A stretch of DNA of 64,000 bases, taken from positions 357,112,001-357,176,000 of the forward strand of contig NC_092337.1 in NCBI RefSeq assembly GCF_046630445.1. Direction: 5' to 3'. The position numbers were made by a program, and so were the translations under genes. Shown here one piece after another: positions 1-11,346 of this stretch. The stretch comes from Rutidosis leptorrhynchoides. Lineage: Eukaryota; Streptophyta; Magnoliopsida; Asterales; Asteraceae. Each line of letters opens with the position of its first letter. The stretch's first letter is position 1. The notes below the pieces were generated by a model. It saw nothing but the letters and a program-made list of their open reading frames with translations. It was not told where the DNA came from and did not search any database.

Positions 1-1007
1 CTCAAGCTAGAAAGCTTGGATTTCTAATGTTCTTGGAGATCTTTAAAGCAAAAAGTTAGATCTACAAGTTACATGAAGATCATAAACATAGGTTTTGATC
101 TTTTAACATAAATAATGAGATCTTAAGCTATAAAACTTAGATCTAACAAAGTAATGAAGATTTAAAGCTAAAAAGCTTGAATCCTTCATTTTCTTGAAGA
201 TTTTCAAATAAAGTTTGAATCTACAAGATATATGAAGATTCAAGTTACAAAACTTGAATCTTTGATCACGATAATGATGATTTACGAATTAAGGAAAGAA
301 AAAGAAAGAAAAGAATCCAAGAACTTACAATTCTTCAAAGTTTTAGTGTGAAAAACTAGAGAGAAAACTTAGAGAGATGTGTGTGTGTTTTGAGAAATGA
401 AATGAAAGTTAAAAAAAATGGAATGGTGGTGATGAGCATTAAAGGCCAATGGCCAAGGGGTGTGTTGGGGGACCATTGGCTTGGCATGGGTGGTGGTACA
501 ATGGTGATGCTAGCATGTTGGGTGGCATGGTGTACGAAGTCAAATGTTGTAAGTATAGTACATAAGCATGCATGAGAAATTTTGTCTTAATACTTACATG
601 GGTTAGTCTTTAATTAAATGGGCTAACTAATCCATTAATTAGTCCACTAACTAGTCCATTAACTTGAGTATTGTGGGCTTTTAATAAGCTAAGTCCAATA
701 AGGTGTTTAGTCCCTTAAGACTAACTAGTGTGCATTAGTAAAACACTAAGCGTAATTAAGGAACTAACAAGCCAAGTAATTGTCATTAATAAATAACAAT
801 TATGATTAAGTAGTCATAACGCTCCAATTATGACAAAAGTTTAATGTGTAGCAAATACGTATCTCGTTCTAAACGACAAGTGACACTAACGGTCATAAAA
901 GCATTCGAGGATCGACTTAAGTAATGAAATACTTAACAACACGTTTTAAGATATTAACGAAAGTAATAAGTATAAATATAAGTCGAAAAAAAAGTCGGGT
1001 CGTTACA
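1..1007 (-). repeat. Truncated LTR of a Ty3/gypsy element, minus orientation
   Basis: Read on the minus strand the segment starts at 1007 with tgtaacgacccgac, a typical chromovirus LTR start, and runs off the window at base 1. Bases 1-300 are a degenerate tandem array of about 50-60 bp units built on aagcttgaatct and tacatgaagatc. On the minus strand 340-450 resembles a pyrimidine-rich untranslated leader. The LTR lies against gypsy coding sequence at 1008, so it was inserted into an older gypsy element. The other end and any target duplication are outside the window. No gene is seen in 1-1007. Confidence 0.65.
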
Positions 1008-1739
1008 GATTTGAATTATCGTCAACATAGATGGATCGATGTGGTAAAAGATTACGATTGTGAGATACTTTACCATCCGGGTATGGCGAATGTGGTCGTG
1101 GATGCGTTGAGTCGAAGGAGTCAACATCCGGCGATACGAGTAGGATCGTTACGCATGACTATTACTAACGACTTCCTTGTAAAGCTTTGTGAAATACAAA
1201 TTGAAGCTTTTGTTCACAACAAGCATGAAGAACGAATCATGGGGAAAACAGAGTCTATTACCTTAGGCCCGCATGGTTTGTTGTCCTTTCAAGGAAGAGT
1301 GTGGGTGCCTAAAATGGGTGATTACCGACAAGTGCTACTTGATGAAGCACATAAGTCAAAGTATTCCATTCATCCGGGTGCAACAAAAATGTACCTCAAT
1401 TTAAAGAAAGAGTATTGGTGGCCCGGAATGAAACGTGACGTGGTTAAATATGTTGAACAATGCGTTACGTGTTTGCAAGTTAATGCCGAACACCAAAATC
1501 CATATGGTATGTTACAACCGTTAGAAATTCCAAAATGGAAATGGGAGCACATTACCATGGATTTCCTTACAAAGTTACCAAAGACGGCGAGGACGCAATT
1601 TGATACGATTTGGGTGATAGTTGATCGGTTGACGAAAAGTGCATTGTTTCTTCCCATTCGAGAAACGATATCGTCTGAGACTTTGTCTAAAGTTGTTTAT
1701 CAAGGAGGTGATATCAAGGCATGGGGTTCCTATATATAT
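1008..1739 (+). mobile_element. Ty3/gypsy pol fragment (RNase H end and integrase)
   Basis: The plus strand encodes the end of an RNase H domain (RQHRWIDVVKDYD, HPGMANVVVDALSRR) followed by an integrase zinc-finger region (EAHKSKYSIHPGATKMY, then EQCVTC) and the start of the integrase core ([30 protein letters not shown]). These match the Tekay-like pol of the better preserved elements at 39207-42470 and 45756-48284. Both ends are cut by other insertions: an LTR on the left and a solo LTR on the right. It is a dead fragment lacking gag, protease and most of reverse transcriptase. Age cannot be estimated because it has no paired LTRs here. Confidence 0.85.
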
Positions 1740-2094
1740 TGTAGCGACCCAACAAAATTGTCATTGACGGCGTCGTCTACTTAGGTCCCGTTACGTGGTC
1801 ATAAGTCTTTAAAATAACGTTTGACCAAAATATGTCGCATTCATTTCTAATGTAAAGATTGTTTCAAAGTTTACAAGAATAGTTCAACCATTAGTTCCGT
1901 TGCAAAGTTATAAGTACAAATGAAACCTATGCGACACAGTTTAAAATAAAGTCAAAAGACGCTCCATGTATGCATATATACTCGACATCCAAAGCAAGTA
2001 TCAAAATAATGAGCGGAAGCATGTATCACATATCGTTCAAAGACCTGAGAAAAACATAGAAATCTGTCAACGAAAACGTTGGTGAAATCATAGG

Positions 2095-2096
2095 TT

Positions 2097-2153
<57 letters not shown>
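2095..2153. repeat. (GTAA)n microsatellite
   Basis: About 14 perfect copies of a gtaa tetranucleotide lie inside the solo LTR, next to the segment that in related LTRs precedes the tatgatttcacc stretch. Confidence 0.95.
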
Positions 2154-2154
<1 letters not shown>

Positions 2155-2970
2155 CAAATGAACCACAAGATTTATAACATTGAAATAATAGTAAACCATT
2201 CTAAAATTTGTTATCACGAGCACCCAATTATCAAGGCTTAACTTTCCATCCATAGAACCCCATTACAATTGTGTTAGAACATACACTGTTTCTTGAAAAT
2301 ATATTTCATCCAATAACGGTAGCGAACCGTCCGAATGAGGGTTTGTTAAACCCATATGGCCATACAACATAAGTTCTCGCTTACACCCAGTAAGTGTAAC
2401 TAATGATAATCGAATTGAGGATTTTGTTCTAACTCGTATGTAGAATGTTTGTTTTCGTACTTGTGTTCACTTTGTAAAACGAAACATTTATGTTTTCTCA
2501 TCCCAAATGTAAGTTTAAAAGAGTAAAAGTGGGACTATGATCTCACCTTGAGTGCACGAGTAATAAAGTACTTCACAAGTAAACGTGTGCAAGGACAATT
2601 GCTAGTCTTGACCTAAACAAGTAGGTTGTATCAATAACGGTAAACACGATGGGTCAAAGATGTTCAATTAGTCCTATGGCTCGTTACGACTCGATTAATG
2701 TAGCATGTGAATCAAATTGTCAAGTTTCATGCAAGATTCAAGTATAAAAGCATGTTAGAAACAATTGCATAAGTATTCGGTTAAATTTGATTAAAAGTCA
2801 AACTTGGTCAAAGTCAAAGTCAAAGTCAACGGGGTTGGGTCGGGTATCCGACAAATTTTCTATGAAAGATAAGCATATATAAGTATGTTGGCCAAGTTTC
2901 ATGTTAATCGGACATGTATAGCATAGCGGGAATTAAACGAAAAAATAAAAAAATTTGGACAGCAGCCTTC

Positions 2971-3045
2971 AGATGCGCCGCATCTGCAAGTGATGCACCG
3001 CATCAGTAGCAGATGTGTCGCATCCAAGGCAGATGCGCCGCATCC
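2971..3045. repeat. GC-rich palindromic word array, four units, period 20
   Basis: Four 15-bp words start at 2971, 2991, 3011 and 3031, exactly 20 bp apart. The first is agatgcgccgcatct and the others are near copies, each an approximate inverted repeat centred on cgccg or a variant. Surrounding DNA is AT-rich. In related LTRs this position holds different GC words (19179-19214, 29001-29038). Confidence 0.85.
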
Positions 3046-5067
3046 CTATCTGATTCAGTGAAACTGCTTAAAATTTTTACAAGTCTCGGACCAAACTTCA
3101 ATTTATCATAACTAATGAACCGTAAACACCTAAAACGCATACCATACATCGTTGGAAAGGTAATTTAACGAGGAATACAACTAAACACTTTTCATCACAC
3201 AAAAATATCATTTACAATAACCAAAATCTCGTCAAGTGATCATTAAAGGTTCATTATCAAGGTTTCAAGTTCGTAAAACGTATTTTATGATTCGGGAATC
3301 CAATTTACACATACGATATGCCGTTTCGAAGGTAATTAAACATACATTGCAACTAAATACTTACTAACAACATTAAGAAGCATTCAATGCATCAAAAGTT
3401 CATTTTAAAGTTCATCAAACCCTAACCAAAATCATGAATTCAACTATTTTGTAAATGAAGCTTTTCTAAATCAACCTACACATCAAATTGAAGCTAATGA
3501 TGCTAGTAACACATTTAATACATGAACTTTAACATTTAGACAACATTTAATTATACAAAATTTAAGATTAAGCATACCCATTTTTCATATTCAAGCTAGT
3601 TACTCAAAACAACAAATCGAGCAAACCAAACACATATTCATGTTAGATTTGAGCCATAGACACTAATTAACACTTTTATAAGTCAAAATTATCAAGAACA
3701 CAAAATCTAGTATTTTTAGAAAGTTACCCAAAATAGATGAAGTTGGTATGGAATTGAAGCGGAAGATGCAAGAATTCCAAATATGTAGTTTGTTTTAGTT
3801 GATGCTTGCTAGATTCAAAATGGATGATGATTTAGTGAAATGGGTGTTTGAGAGTAAAAAATGGAAGTAGTAGAGAAAGATGGGAGGTGATGAATGAAAT
3901 GAATGGTGGTGGTGGATGTTGACTAGTCCAACTAGTCACATCTTTGATCAAATAATGAAATTAGTCCCTCGAGTTCGAATGCGGGTGCGTGAGTTAACCA
4001 AACGAATTATTATGAAATACACGAGAGTAAACGGGAGATATTATAATCCAATAACGAAAATATTAAGAACGTTAACCAACGGAGGATACGAATCTAGATA
4101 CGAAAGATATCAACAAAATAAAAAGACGAGCGTTAAAATAATTTAACGAAAAAATGTGGGATGTTACAAACAGCAGCCTCCAAGTCGACTATTGTTGCTG
4201 CTGCCTGTGCTATTTCTAACGAGCCAAAACAGACCCAATTGGGTCGAATTGTTGCTGGATTTTCTGCTGCAGTTTCGTTCATAATAATCACCTTGTTCTT
4301 GCTCTCTATTCCCTATTAAGGTAGTCCTAAACCCTAGCTTAATCTTGTTCTTAATCTATTACTTTTAAATTGTTTCTTTATAAGGTATTATGTTGTTTAA
4401 ATATGAACAAGTTTATGAATAATGATAATGTTTATGAATAAGGTTACAAGTATGATAAAAGACTATGAATATGAATAATTATTATGAATCATGATTATGA
4501 TTAGATTATGAGCTGATCTAGATAAGTAAAAGTTTATGATATTGAAGTTAAAAGATTAAGTTATGAATAAGGATAAAAGTTATTAGGATATGAATATTAT
4601 TAGGTAATGATGAATAAAAAGTATGAATATGGATGAAGTTGTACGATTAAAATTGTTAAAATTGATTAAGTATTATAAACTAGAATATATTTTGTAAATA
4701 ACAGTTATGATTTTATGCAAGTGAATAATGATTAGTAATATCTGATGATGATTAATAAGTAAATAGGTTATGATTATGATTAATGGATAAAAGGTTATGA
4801 TTTTATGAACATGAAAGGATTAGTGTTAATATATGAAAAATGATTAGTAAATAATAATGATAATAATACACGTGCATGCATGCATGCGTACGTATGTACA
4901 GGTATATGTTGTAGATATATATGCGTGTATATATGTATATATATATCCATGTGTGTATATGTATGTAAATGTATGTATGTATATGTACATGTATGTGTAT
5001 GTATGAGCATGTGTATATGTATCGTGTATATATTATAAGTAATTATAAAAGTTGGTAGTATGTGTGC

Positions 5068-5069
<2 letters not shown>

Positions 5070-5126
<57 letters not shown>
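5070..5126. repeat. (TA)n microsatellite
   Basis: About 28 uninterrupted TA units inside the LTR fragment. Confidence 0.97.
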
Positions 5127-5128
<2 letters not shown>

Positions 5129-5269
5129 ACCTTTCTATTTATATATATAACACTTACATATAATATATACACATATCATATAGTTATGAACATATACATG
5201 TGTGATAATAAATAAAGAATATATATGTATGTATCACATAGGTGTGTATTTATATATGTAACACATACG

Positions 5270-5393
<124 letters not shown>

Positions 5394-5627
5394 ACATACT
5401 TGTATGATAATAATAAAGACTATATGTATGTATCATGTAGGTAACTATATTTATGTAACACATACAAAGATTATACTATGTATGTATATAAAACATGATA
5501 AGGTCTTATAAGGATGGTTAATTAATTATGGGATTATTAATGTAATTAAAAAAATAATACTATTATTATTATTATAACTTATAAACTTATCTATATAGTA
5601 ACACTTAATTACACTAAGTATATTATC

Positions 5628-5765
<138 letters not shown>

Positions 5766-6976
5766 TAAGTACATTAATAAATTGTTATGTGAAGGTTATA
5801 ATTAAAGATAACGTACAAAGACTACAAACATCACCGCTACATGTGGCCTAGGGTGGTCCTTGTTGCCTTATGGGAACCGCTTGTGGATTTCGAATGCCAT
5901 GACTTAGATTCTGGTCAAGAATCCTAGGCGCCCGGTAACAACAGATCATTCGAGTGACTTGCATAATAGCAACGAAGTTTGGGCGAGATTGTACAACATC
6001 TTTATGAAGGGTTATAACTCGAACTTCTTAAACTAGATACTTTATAAGTGGAAGCTTTCCATAAATAGTAGGTTTCCAAAAATAGAAAATTTTGAGAATA
6101 GGAACTTTTCTCGAAAACCGTCACTGTTAATATAGTTTACTATATTAATAAACTAACTTTATGTCTGTTAGACATTAGCTAATCAAAGATTATATCTCTA
6201 GGTCGAGATCTCCGATTACATACTCCGTTCATACTTCTTGCGTGGAATATCTTACTTGCTACTAAGTTGAACTTCATAGCCCCATTTTTACTATTTATTA
6301 ACTGTTTTACAACTTTTGGTGTGAGACACATGCTTGCTTTTAAATGATTTACAATTTAGACACAAGTACCTAAACTATTTGATATGCAACTTCGTGAGAC
6401 TTTTGTTAACTTGTATTGATTATATCTTTACATGCAAATCCCCGCCATAATATCGTTAATTGCTGGAATTGAAATATTGCAAGCTTAATTATTGTGAGTA
6501 GGCCTATTGAGAGTGACGTCTCTACCCATTGGCGTGATCTTCAAGGGGGTACATAATAATGATTGCCGACACCCGTACAGTGTCAGGGGTTAATGTTTAG
6601 TTCGATTTTATAACTCATGGCATATTGAATATTTTGATGTTTTGAACTAAAACTTGTTGTCTAAAACTTATTATGATTGTTAAACCTATGATGTTCACTC
6701 AACCATTTTTTTGACATTTTAAGCATGTTTGTCTCATGTGAAGATTAGCTTGTGTGCTGTCCTATGATGCTTAGTTAGCTGTTGTATTGGAGTCCACATA
6801 TTAGACTTATCATTTGTTACTTACATATGAACTTCGTTATGTAAAACATTATTATGTTTCCGCTGCAAATTCAAATTTTGTTATAAAACGTCTCATTTAG
6901 AGTCGTTCTCGTTTATATATACTTGTGATATTGTGAAGTCATATTTTCCCGGCCCTATTTGGGGGTATGACACGAT

Positions 6977-7692
6977 GACTTTGGATAAGGGAGCTAGTTT
7001 ATCCAAGAATCATATAGAAGACTTGTTGGAAGGTTATTTTATTTGACCTTGACACGAACTGATATTTCATATGCAGTACATTATTTGAGTCAGTTTGTTT
7101 CAAGTCCTAAGAAGCCACATTGGCAAGTTGCAGTTCATTTACTTAGATACCTATACCTAAAATGCAGTGTTAATAAGGGTTTGTTATACCCAGTTCATCA
7201 ACACTTAAAAGTTACTGGAATTTTAGATGCTGATTGGGCTCCATGCTTAATGGCATGATGGTCACTCACTAGCTATTATATATTTTTGGGTCATGCACTT
7301 GTCTCTTGGAAAACAAAAGAAAAAACAATCAACAATTTCACGATTTTCAACTGAATGAGAGTATAGAAGCATGACATCTACTACATGTGAACTACTTTGG
7401 TTTAACATATCTTCTTCTGGATTTTAAGATTCTAGTGCAGCTTGACTTTATTATGTGACAACACCACAACTTACCAAATAGCTGCTAATCCATGTTATTA
7501 TGATCGAACCAAACATTTGGACATTGATTGTCATTTTACTTATGAAAAGGTTCAAGATGAATTTCTTCAAACTAGTTATACTCCTTCTCACTTACAACTA
7601 GCAGACTTGATGACCAAAGCTTTGAGTCATTTGCAGCATTCATTCTGAAGTAGCAAGTTGGGTTTAACTGAAGCTCCATCTTGAAAAGGGTA
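6977..7692 (+). mobile_element. Ty1/copia remnant (RT end and RNase H)
   Basis: The plus strand reads YRRLVGRLFYLTLTRTDISY at about 7012-7071, the classic copia RT/RNase H boundary, then HWQVAVHLLRYL and GILDADWAP. A second stretch at 7442-7645 has LLCDNTTTYQIAANP and KHLDIDCHF, the end of copia RNase H. A purine-rich cttgaaaaggg follows at about 7681. gag, integrase and most of RT are absent. It is an old, broken fossil with several breaks, and no matching 5' LTR lies in the window. Confidence 0.85.
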
Positions 7693-7915
7693 TATGGAAT
7701 ATAATAGTTTAGTGTCAAAAATGTAAATAGTGAAAGTTCAAGGATTTAAATTGTAAATATCAATTAGTTTGTTACAGAATAGTAACGTTATAAGTTAGTT
7801 GTAGAACAGTGAAGTTAGTTAATCAGTTCATTAGCTCGTAATCCTTTCTGTAGCTTTCTTCATGTAATTAATGAATTCGAGTTGAATCGTTTCAATCTAT
7901 TGTTTTACTTCCGAT
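7693..7915 (+). repeat. Possible 3' LTR of the copia remnant
   Basis: The segment directly after the polypurine-like tract begins tatatggaatataatag and carries promoter- and polyadenylation-like AT-rich sequence. The position is that expected of a short copia 3' LTR, but no second copy exists here to define its ends, so the right border is a guess. Confidence 0.4.
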
Positions 7916-8053
7916 GCATTTCAAAGCTTTTTGTTGTATATATTGAATATTGAATATTTGAATGTTAGATTGGGCTTCTAATATCCCTTGCTGGACAATG
8001 GACTTAAAGCTTTGATTGCATTAATAGTGAAGAGCATGCTGTAAAAGAAACAG

Positions 8054-8183
8054 GGAGTGATCCGTACACCATCAGTTTTTAGCCGTACACTACTAAACAT
8101 GCATTATGATGTTGTACTATATAATACTGTAAAGCATGTTTGGTGGTGTACGGTTAAAAATTGGTGGTGTACGAATCATCACC
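8054..8183. mobile_element. Short foldback MITE
   Basis: Two arms of about 47 bp (8054-8102 and 8134-8183) are inverted copies. The right arm reversed reads ggtgatgattcgtacaccac and the left reads gggagtgatccgtacacca. Both continue through a second gccgtacac / accgtacac word to aaacatgc. The loop is about 30 bp. It has no coding capacity and lies between the copia remnant and the host gene. Confidence 0.8.
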
Positions 8184-8310
8184 GAAAAGAAACTGATTAA
8201 TACCCCATTCAAATTGTATACCTCGTTCACATATTTTTGCTGGTTAAAAAAAAACAAAAAGTCAACCTAGTAATTTTTAAAAGCATATGATTAAGTCCTT
8301 TTACTTGCAG

Positions 8311-8454
8311 CAAAACCCACTGTTTAAAACCCACCAAAGTGCGAATTTGTCATTAACCATCTAAAAAAAGTGTCTTCGGTATCAAAACCCACTGTTTAAA
8401 ACCCACCAAAGTGCGAATTTGTCATTAACCATCTAAAAAAAGTGTCTTCGGTAC
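8311..8454. repeat. Two-copy tandem duplication, 72-bp unit
   Basis: The unit starting caaaacccactgtttaaaac at 8311 is repeated at 8383 with no differences seen across the unit. It is a recent local duplication in the presumed 3' flank of the minus-strand host gene. Confidence 0.95.
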
Positions 8455-8747
8455 CTTAAGAGAAGACTTATATTCAATCGATACAAGTCTTGCAGTAAGT
8501 TATCTATGTAGTAAATATAATGCAACAAATTAAACATGGACTCTAAATACCCGAAGTGCAAGTTTTGAGAGGGAAGGCAATTTGATACATTTCATTTTGG
8601 GACCTCAACAACTTGAATTCGACCTGCAGATAAACGCTTACAGACACTGCTCTTGAATGACAAAATGAAAAATTCTAAAATTCCCTCTGATTCAGTCAAT
8701 AAAAAGTCAAACCAAGATGAAAACATCACAACACCAGATGACAATCA

Positions 8748-10794
8748 TTAAGGAAGCGTTGCTGCCTCCACTACAACTTTCTTACCATTCTGTATACTTG
8801 GAAGTCGTGGTTCTTGCGGAACATGAATCTTCTTTTCGGATATTGGCGGAGATGGTAAAGAATGATCTTTTTCTTCCGCTATTGGTGGGGCCGGTGAAGA
8901 ATGATCTTTCTTCTCTGCTGTTGGTGGGGCCGGCGCCGAATGAATTTCTTTATCAGCTTTAGGTGTAGATGGTGAGGATTGAACTTTTTTTCCTGCGATA
9001 GGTGGAGGTGGTGTGGTAATCTTTTCAATTTCCTCGGGTTCCGGCTTTGATAAACCGAGCTTTTCACTGAGCAACTTGAACTTGTCAACTAATATCTTCT
9101 TGATTTCAGATTTACTAATTTGTGCTTGAGCTGGTTTTGGTGATGACAGAGTGATAGTAGTGAAAGATGCAGCGGTTAAAATCAATGCTAAATCTCTTCG
9201 GGAGACGTTCTTATATGTCTTTTCGGGTGTTTCTAGCTTTTGTTGTTCTTTAATTCTAACCTGTAACATTATCAAGCAAACAGAAGATAATGCTTACTAT
9301 GATAACATGCACTAGTGTACCAACTTGTACACATTTTGCTATTCTATTTATTCGGTTTCGGTTTAAGAAGCTTTCTGAGAACGGATTAGGTTCCTCAGTG
9401 TTACTCGGGTAGAGCAAGTATTCTTACTCAAATGTACGATGTTTCCGCAAGATGTTCAAACACAATTTTGATTTATATTGGTTTTTTTTTACCAACAAAA
9501 GATGAATTTTTTATAAACAAAAAAAAAAAACCCAAATTCAAGGCACTAAGGGAAAAAAACTAACATTTACATTTTACAACGGCTTAATGACCCAATCACC
9601 CCAACAAGTATTACATTTTCCTACAAAGTTATGGGGATACGTAACATTTACAAAGTTCCATTTACATTGTAAATAGTTTTCAAGTGTATTACATTCTTTT
9701 TTAGGCAATAAACTCACACACGGTCACAATAAGTATATGCAATTTTATACGAGTATGTCCACACTCTTGGACTTAACCCACATCAACTCGATATCGCTAG
9801 GTCATTGGTATAGTATATTACGTTCTACTAACTTTAGTTTAAAAAGAGTCCATATTTTAAAAAGGATTAAAGCCACAAATTGGCTATATATTTTCTCAAA
9901 TGTCCCGATGTCACCCATATACCCATTTCCGTCCCACTGTCGTCTATAAACTTTCAAAAAATGTACGGATGTCGCCCACTATACTTTTTTTTTACCTGTA
10001 ACGAAAATAATTGATGATGTGGCTTCTAAGTAGTCATGACACGTTGGTAATACATCGGAACAGAAACCAGAAGTATATGGGCGACATCGGTATATGGGCG
10101 ACATCGGGACATATAAAATGAAAAAAAGTTAAATAATTAACTTTACCGGTTCAACAGGGTAACCGGTAACGAAATGTTGACATTGGTACATTTTTTGAAA
10201 GTTTGTAGACGACAGTGGAACACAAATGGGTATATAGGCGACATTGTGACATTTGAGAAAGTATATCAAAAAAAAAAGATAAACTTTATTTTTAGGAAAA
10301 AAAACAAAACTATTTAATGAAGCCAAATCGAGCTATTATGTCACAATCAAACTAACAACAGCTCCGAGCACATTAAAACATGTGTAGTGTAGTAGTTGCA
10401 AATAATATGTGTCATAGTCATTCTCTTCCAAAAGAAAGTAAAGTTTTAAGGTAAAAGGTAGTACTAAAACATAATCATAATCAACAATATTCAAAATATT
10501 AAAGAAATTATAAGCATACATAAAAAGAAGAACAGATGAAGCAAGAAATCAAAAACACAACAACAAGGCTAATTAGCTAGTTAAACTATGTTAGACTATA
10601 CTATTAAATTTATATGAGTACATGTAACATATTAATTATTAATGTCATATATTTAGGTGGATATGAATAAAAATAACCTGAAGAGGAAGGGCAGGTGGTT
10701 TAACAGAGGTAGTAGCTGCGACTTTGGCAACATTAGATCCGGTGACCGGAGGAAGAGATCCGGCAATCATTTTAACGGTGAAAGATGACGTCAT
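8748..10794 (-). CDS. Predicted thylakoid-lumen proline-rich protein (two exons)
   Basis: I do not recognise the family. Exon 1 is 10794-10678 (39 codons, starting MTSSFTVKMIAG), exon 2 is 9260-8748 (170 codons and a stop), and the intron is 9261-10677. The donor reads cag/gttatt and the acceptor tgttacag/gtt; the join keeps phase and gives 209 residues. Residues 1-59 are Ser/Thr/Ala/Lys-rich, like a chloroplast transit peptide. Residues 60-85 carry twin arginines (RRDLALILTAASF), a hydrophobic stretch and AQA, as in Tat-type lumen-targeting signals, with cleavage probably after 85. The mature part has a lysine-rich helix-like segment (SEIKKILVDKFKLLSEKLGL), then about five degenerate repeats of 13-16 residues of the form PPxAEKKDHSSPxP. 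By analogy it would be a small soluble lumenal protein. The start fits because exon 1 lies downstream of a TATA-like motif and supplies a transit peptide; starting within intron sequence at 9275 would lose it. Confidence 0.75.
9261..10677 (-). other. Intron of the lumen-protein gene
   Basis: A 1417-bp AT-rich intron with GT-AG ends on the minus strand. It contains an A/T-rich stretch (9480-9560) and the MITE at 9886-10266. I see no other gene in it. Confidence 0.7.
9886..10266. mobile_element. MITE with long terminal inverted repeats, in intron
   Basis: The left arm (9886-9984) and right arm (about 10172-10266) are inverted copies over about 90 bp at roughly 80% identity. Shared words are ttctcaaatgtc, tatacccattt, ccactgtcgtct and aaactttcaaaaaatgtac. 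The middle has a tandem tatatgggcgacatcgg (10075-10112) related to the arms. Borders are approximate because no clean target duplication was found. Confidence 0.75.
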
Positions 10795-10921
10795 TTTTAG
10801 TTGCCGCCGGAGATGAAATGATCTGATCGAAGTCGGTTAAAGAGTGGGATTTGACTTTGGGACTCGGAAACTTAGACCGGTTGTGGTAGGTGGGTGTGCT
10901 AAAACTAATCTGGCCCGTAAA

Positions 10922-10930
10922 TTATATACT
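10922..10930 (-). promoter_or_regulatory. Possible TATA box of the lumen-protein gene
   Basis: The minus strand reads agtatataattt about 130 bp upstream of the ATG at 10794, and a gggcc word (acgggccaga) lies just upstream of it. Spacing is plausible for a plant promoter. No transcript start can be seen. Confidence 0.4.
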
Positions 10931-11066
10931 GAGAGACCTTGTTTCAATTATGTTAGAAACTAAGCAGCAAAAAAACAAAAACAAAAAACCGCACGTTACT
11001 GTGAAATTTAATTTCTTTCTGTTAATATTTTTCAATCAAAAAACATTCAGAATTGAAATCCCTTCC

Positions 11067-11346
11067 ATCCATTAATATGATTGAAATCAAAGGACGAATA
11101 AGAGCTCGACATGTGACGCGAAAATCACATGTGATTGAAAAAATATTAAATAAAATAAAATTTTGAATTTTTTTTTTCAAATTTTCTTTTTTCCGAATTT
11201 TTTTTTCCAAAAATCTTTTTTACAATCACATGTGATTATGCATGTCATATTTAATCACATGTGATTTCACAATTCAATCACATGTGATTTTCGCGCCACA
11301 TGTCGTGTTCTTATTGGTCCATTGGATCTCAACTTAATTTATGGAT
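11067..11346. mobile_element. MITE with internal AATCACATGTGATT palindromes
   Basis: Arms of about 70 bp pair as inverted repeats. The left has aataagagctcgacatgtga and the right reversed has aataagaacacgacatgtgg. A perfect 14-bp palindrome, aatcacatgtgatt, occurs at about 11124, 11224, 11250 and 11276, two of these copies being within the arms. There is no coding sequence. It lies upstream of the minus-strand host gene. Confidence 0.75.

Larger units (their letters stand above)
1740..4168 (-). repeat. Solo LTR, Tekay-type chromovirus, minus orientation
   Basis: The plus strand reads tgtagcgaccc at 1740 and ends ggatgttaca at 4168. Reversed, this is the LTR type at 17888-20581 (tgtaacatcc start, gtcgctaca-type end). 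Blocks shared with the LTRs at 27940 and 17888 include the tatggccat(a) stretch, the ctcaccttgag stretch and the tgactttgac block. No primer-binding site or polypurine tract adjoins either end, so it is a solo or orphan LTR. The flanking 5-mers (tatat and aacag) do not match, so recombination or flank loss is likely. No gene is seen inside. Confidence 0.8.

Noticed and set aside
381-575. 64-codon frame
   Set aside because: Lies in an LTR leader region, low-complexity, no recognisable domain.
2971-3045. Regular 20-bp array considered as CRISPR-like
   Set aside because: Plant nuclear LTR context, spacers of five bases, no cas genes; treated as an LTR word array.
1735-4173. Target duplication for the solo LTR 1740-4168
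   Set aside because: Flanking 5-mers tatat and aacag do not match.
8717-8962. 81-codon plus-strand frame
   Set aside because: Antisense of exon 2 of the lumen-protein gene.
9737-9949. 70-codon plus-strand frame
   Set aside because: Partly in the MITE arm within the intron of the minus-strand gene; no domain.
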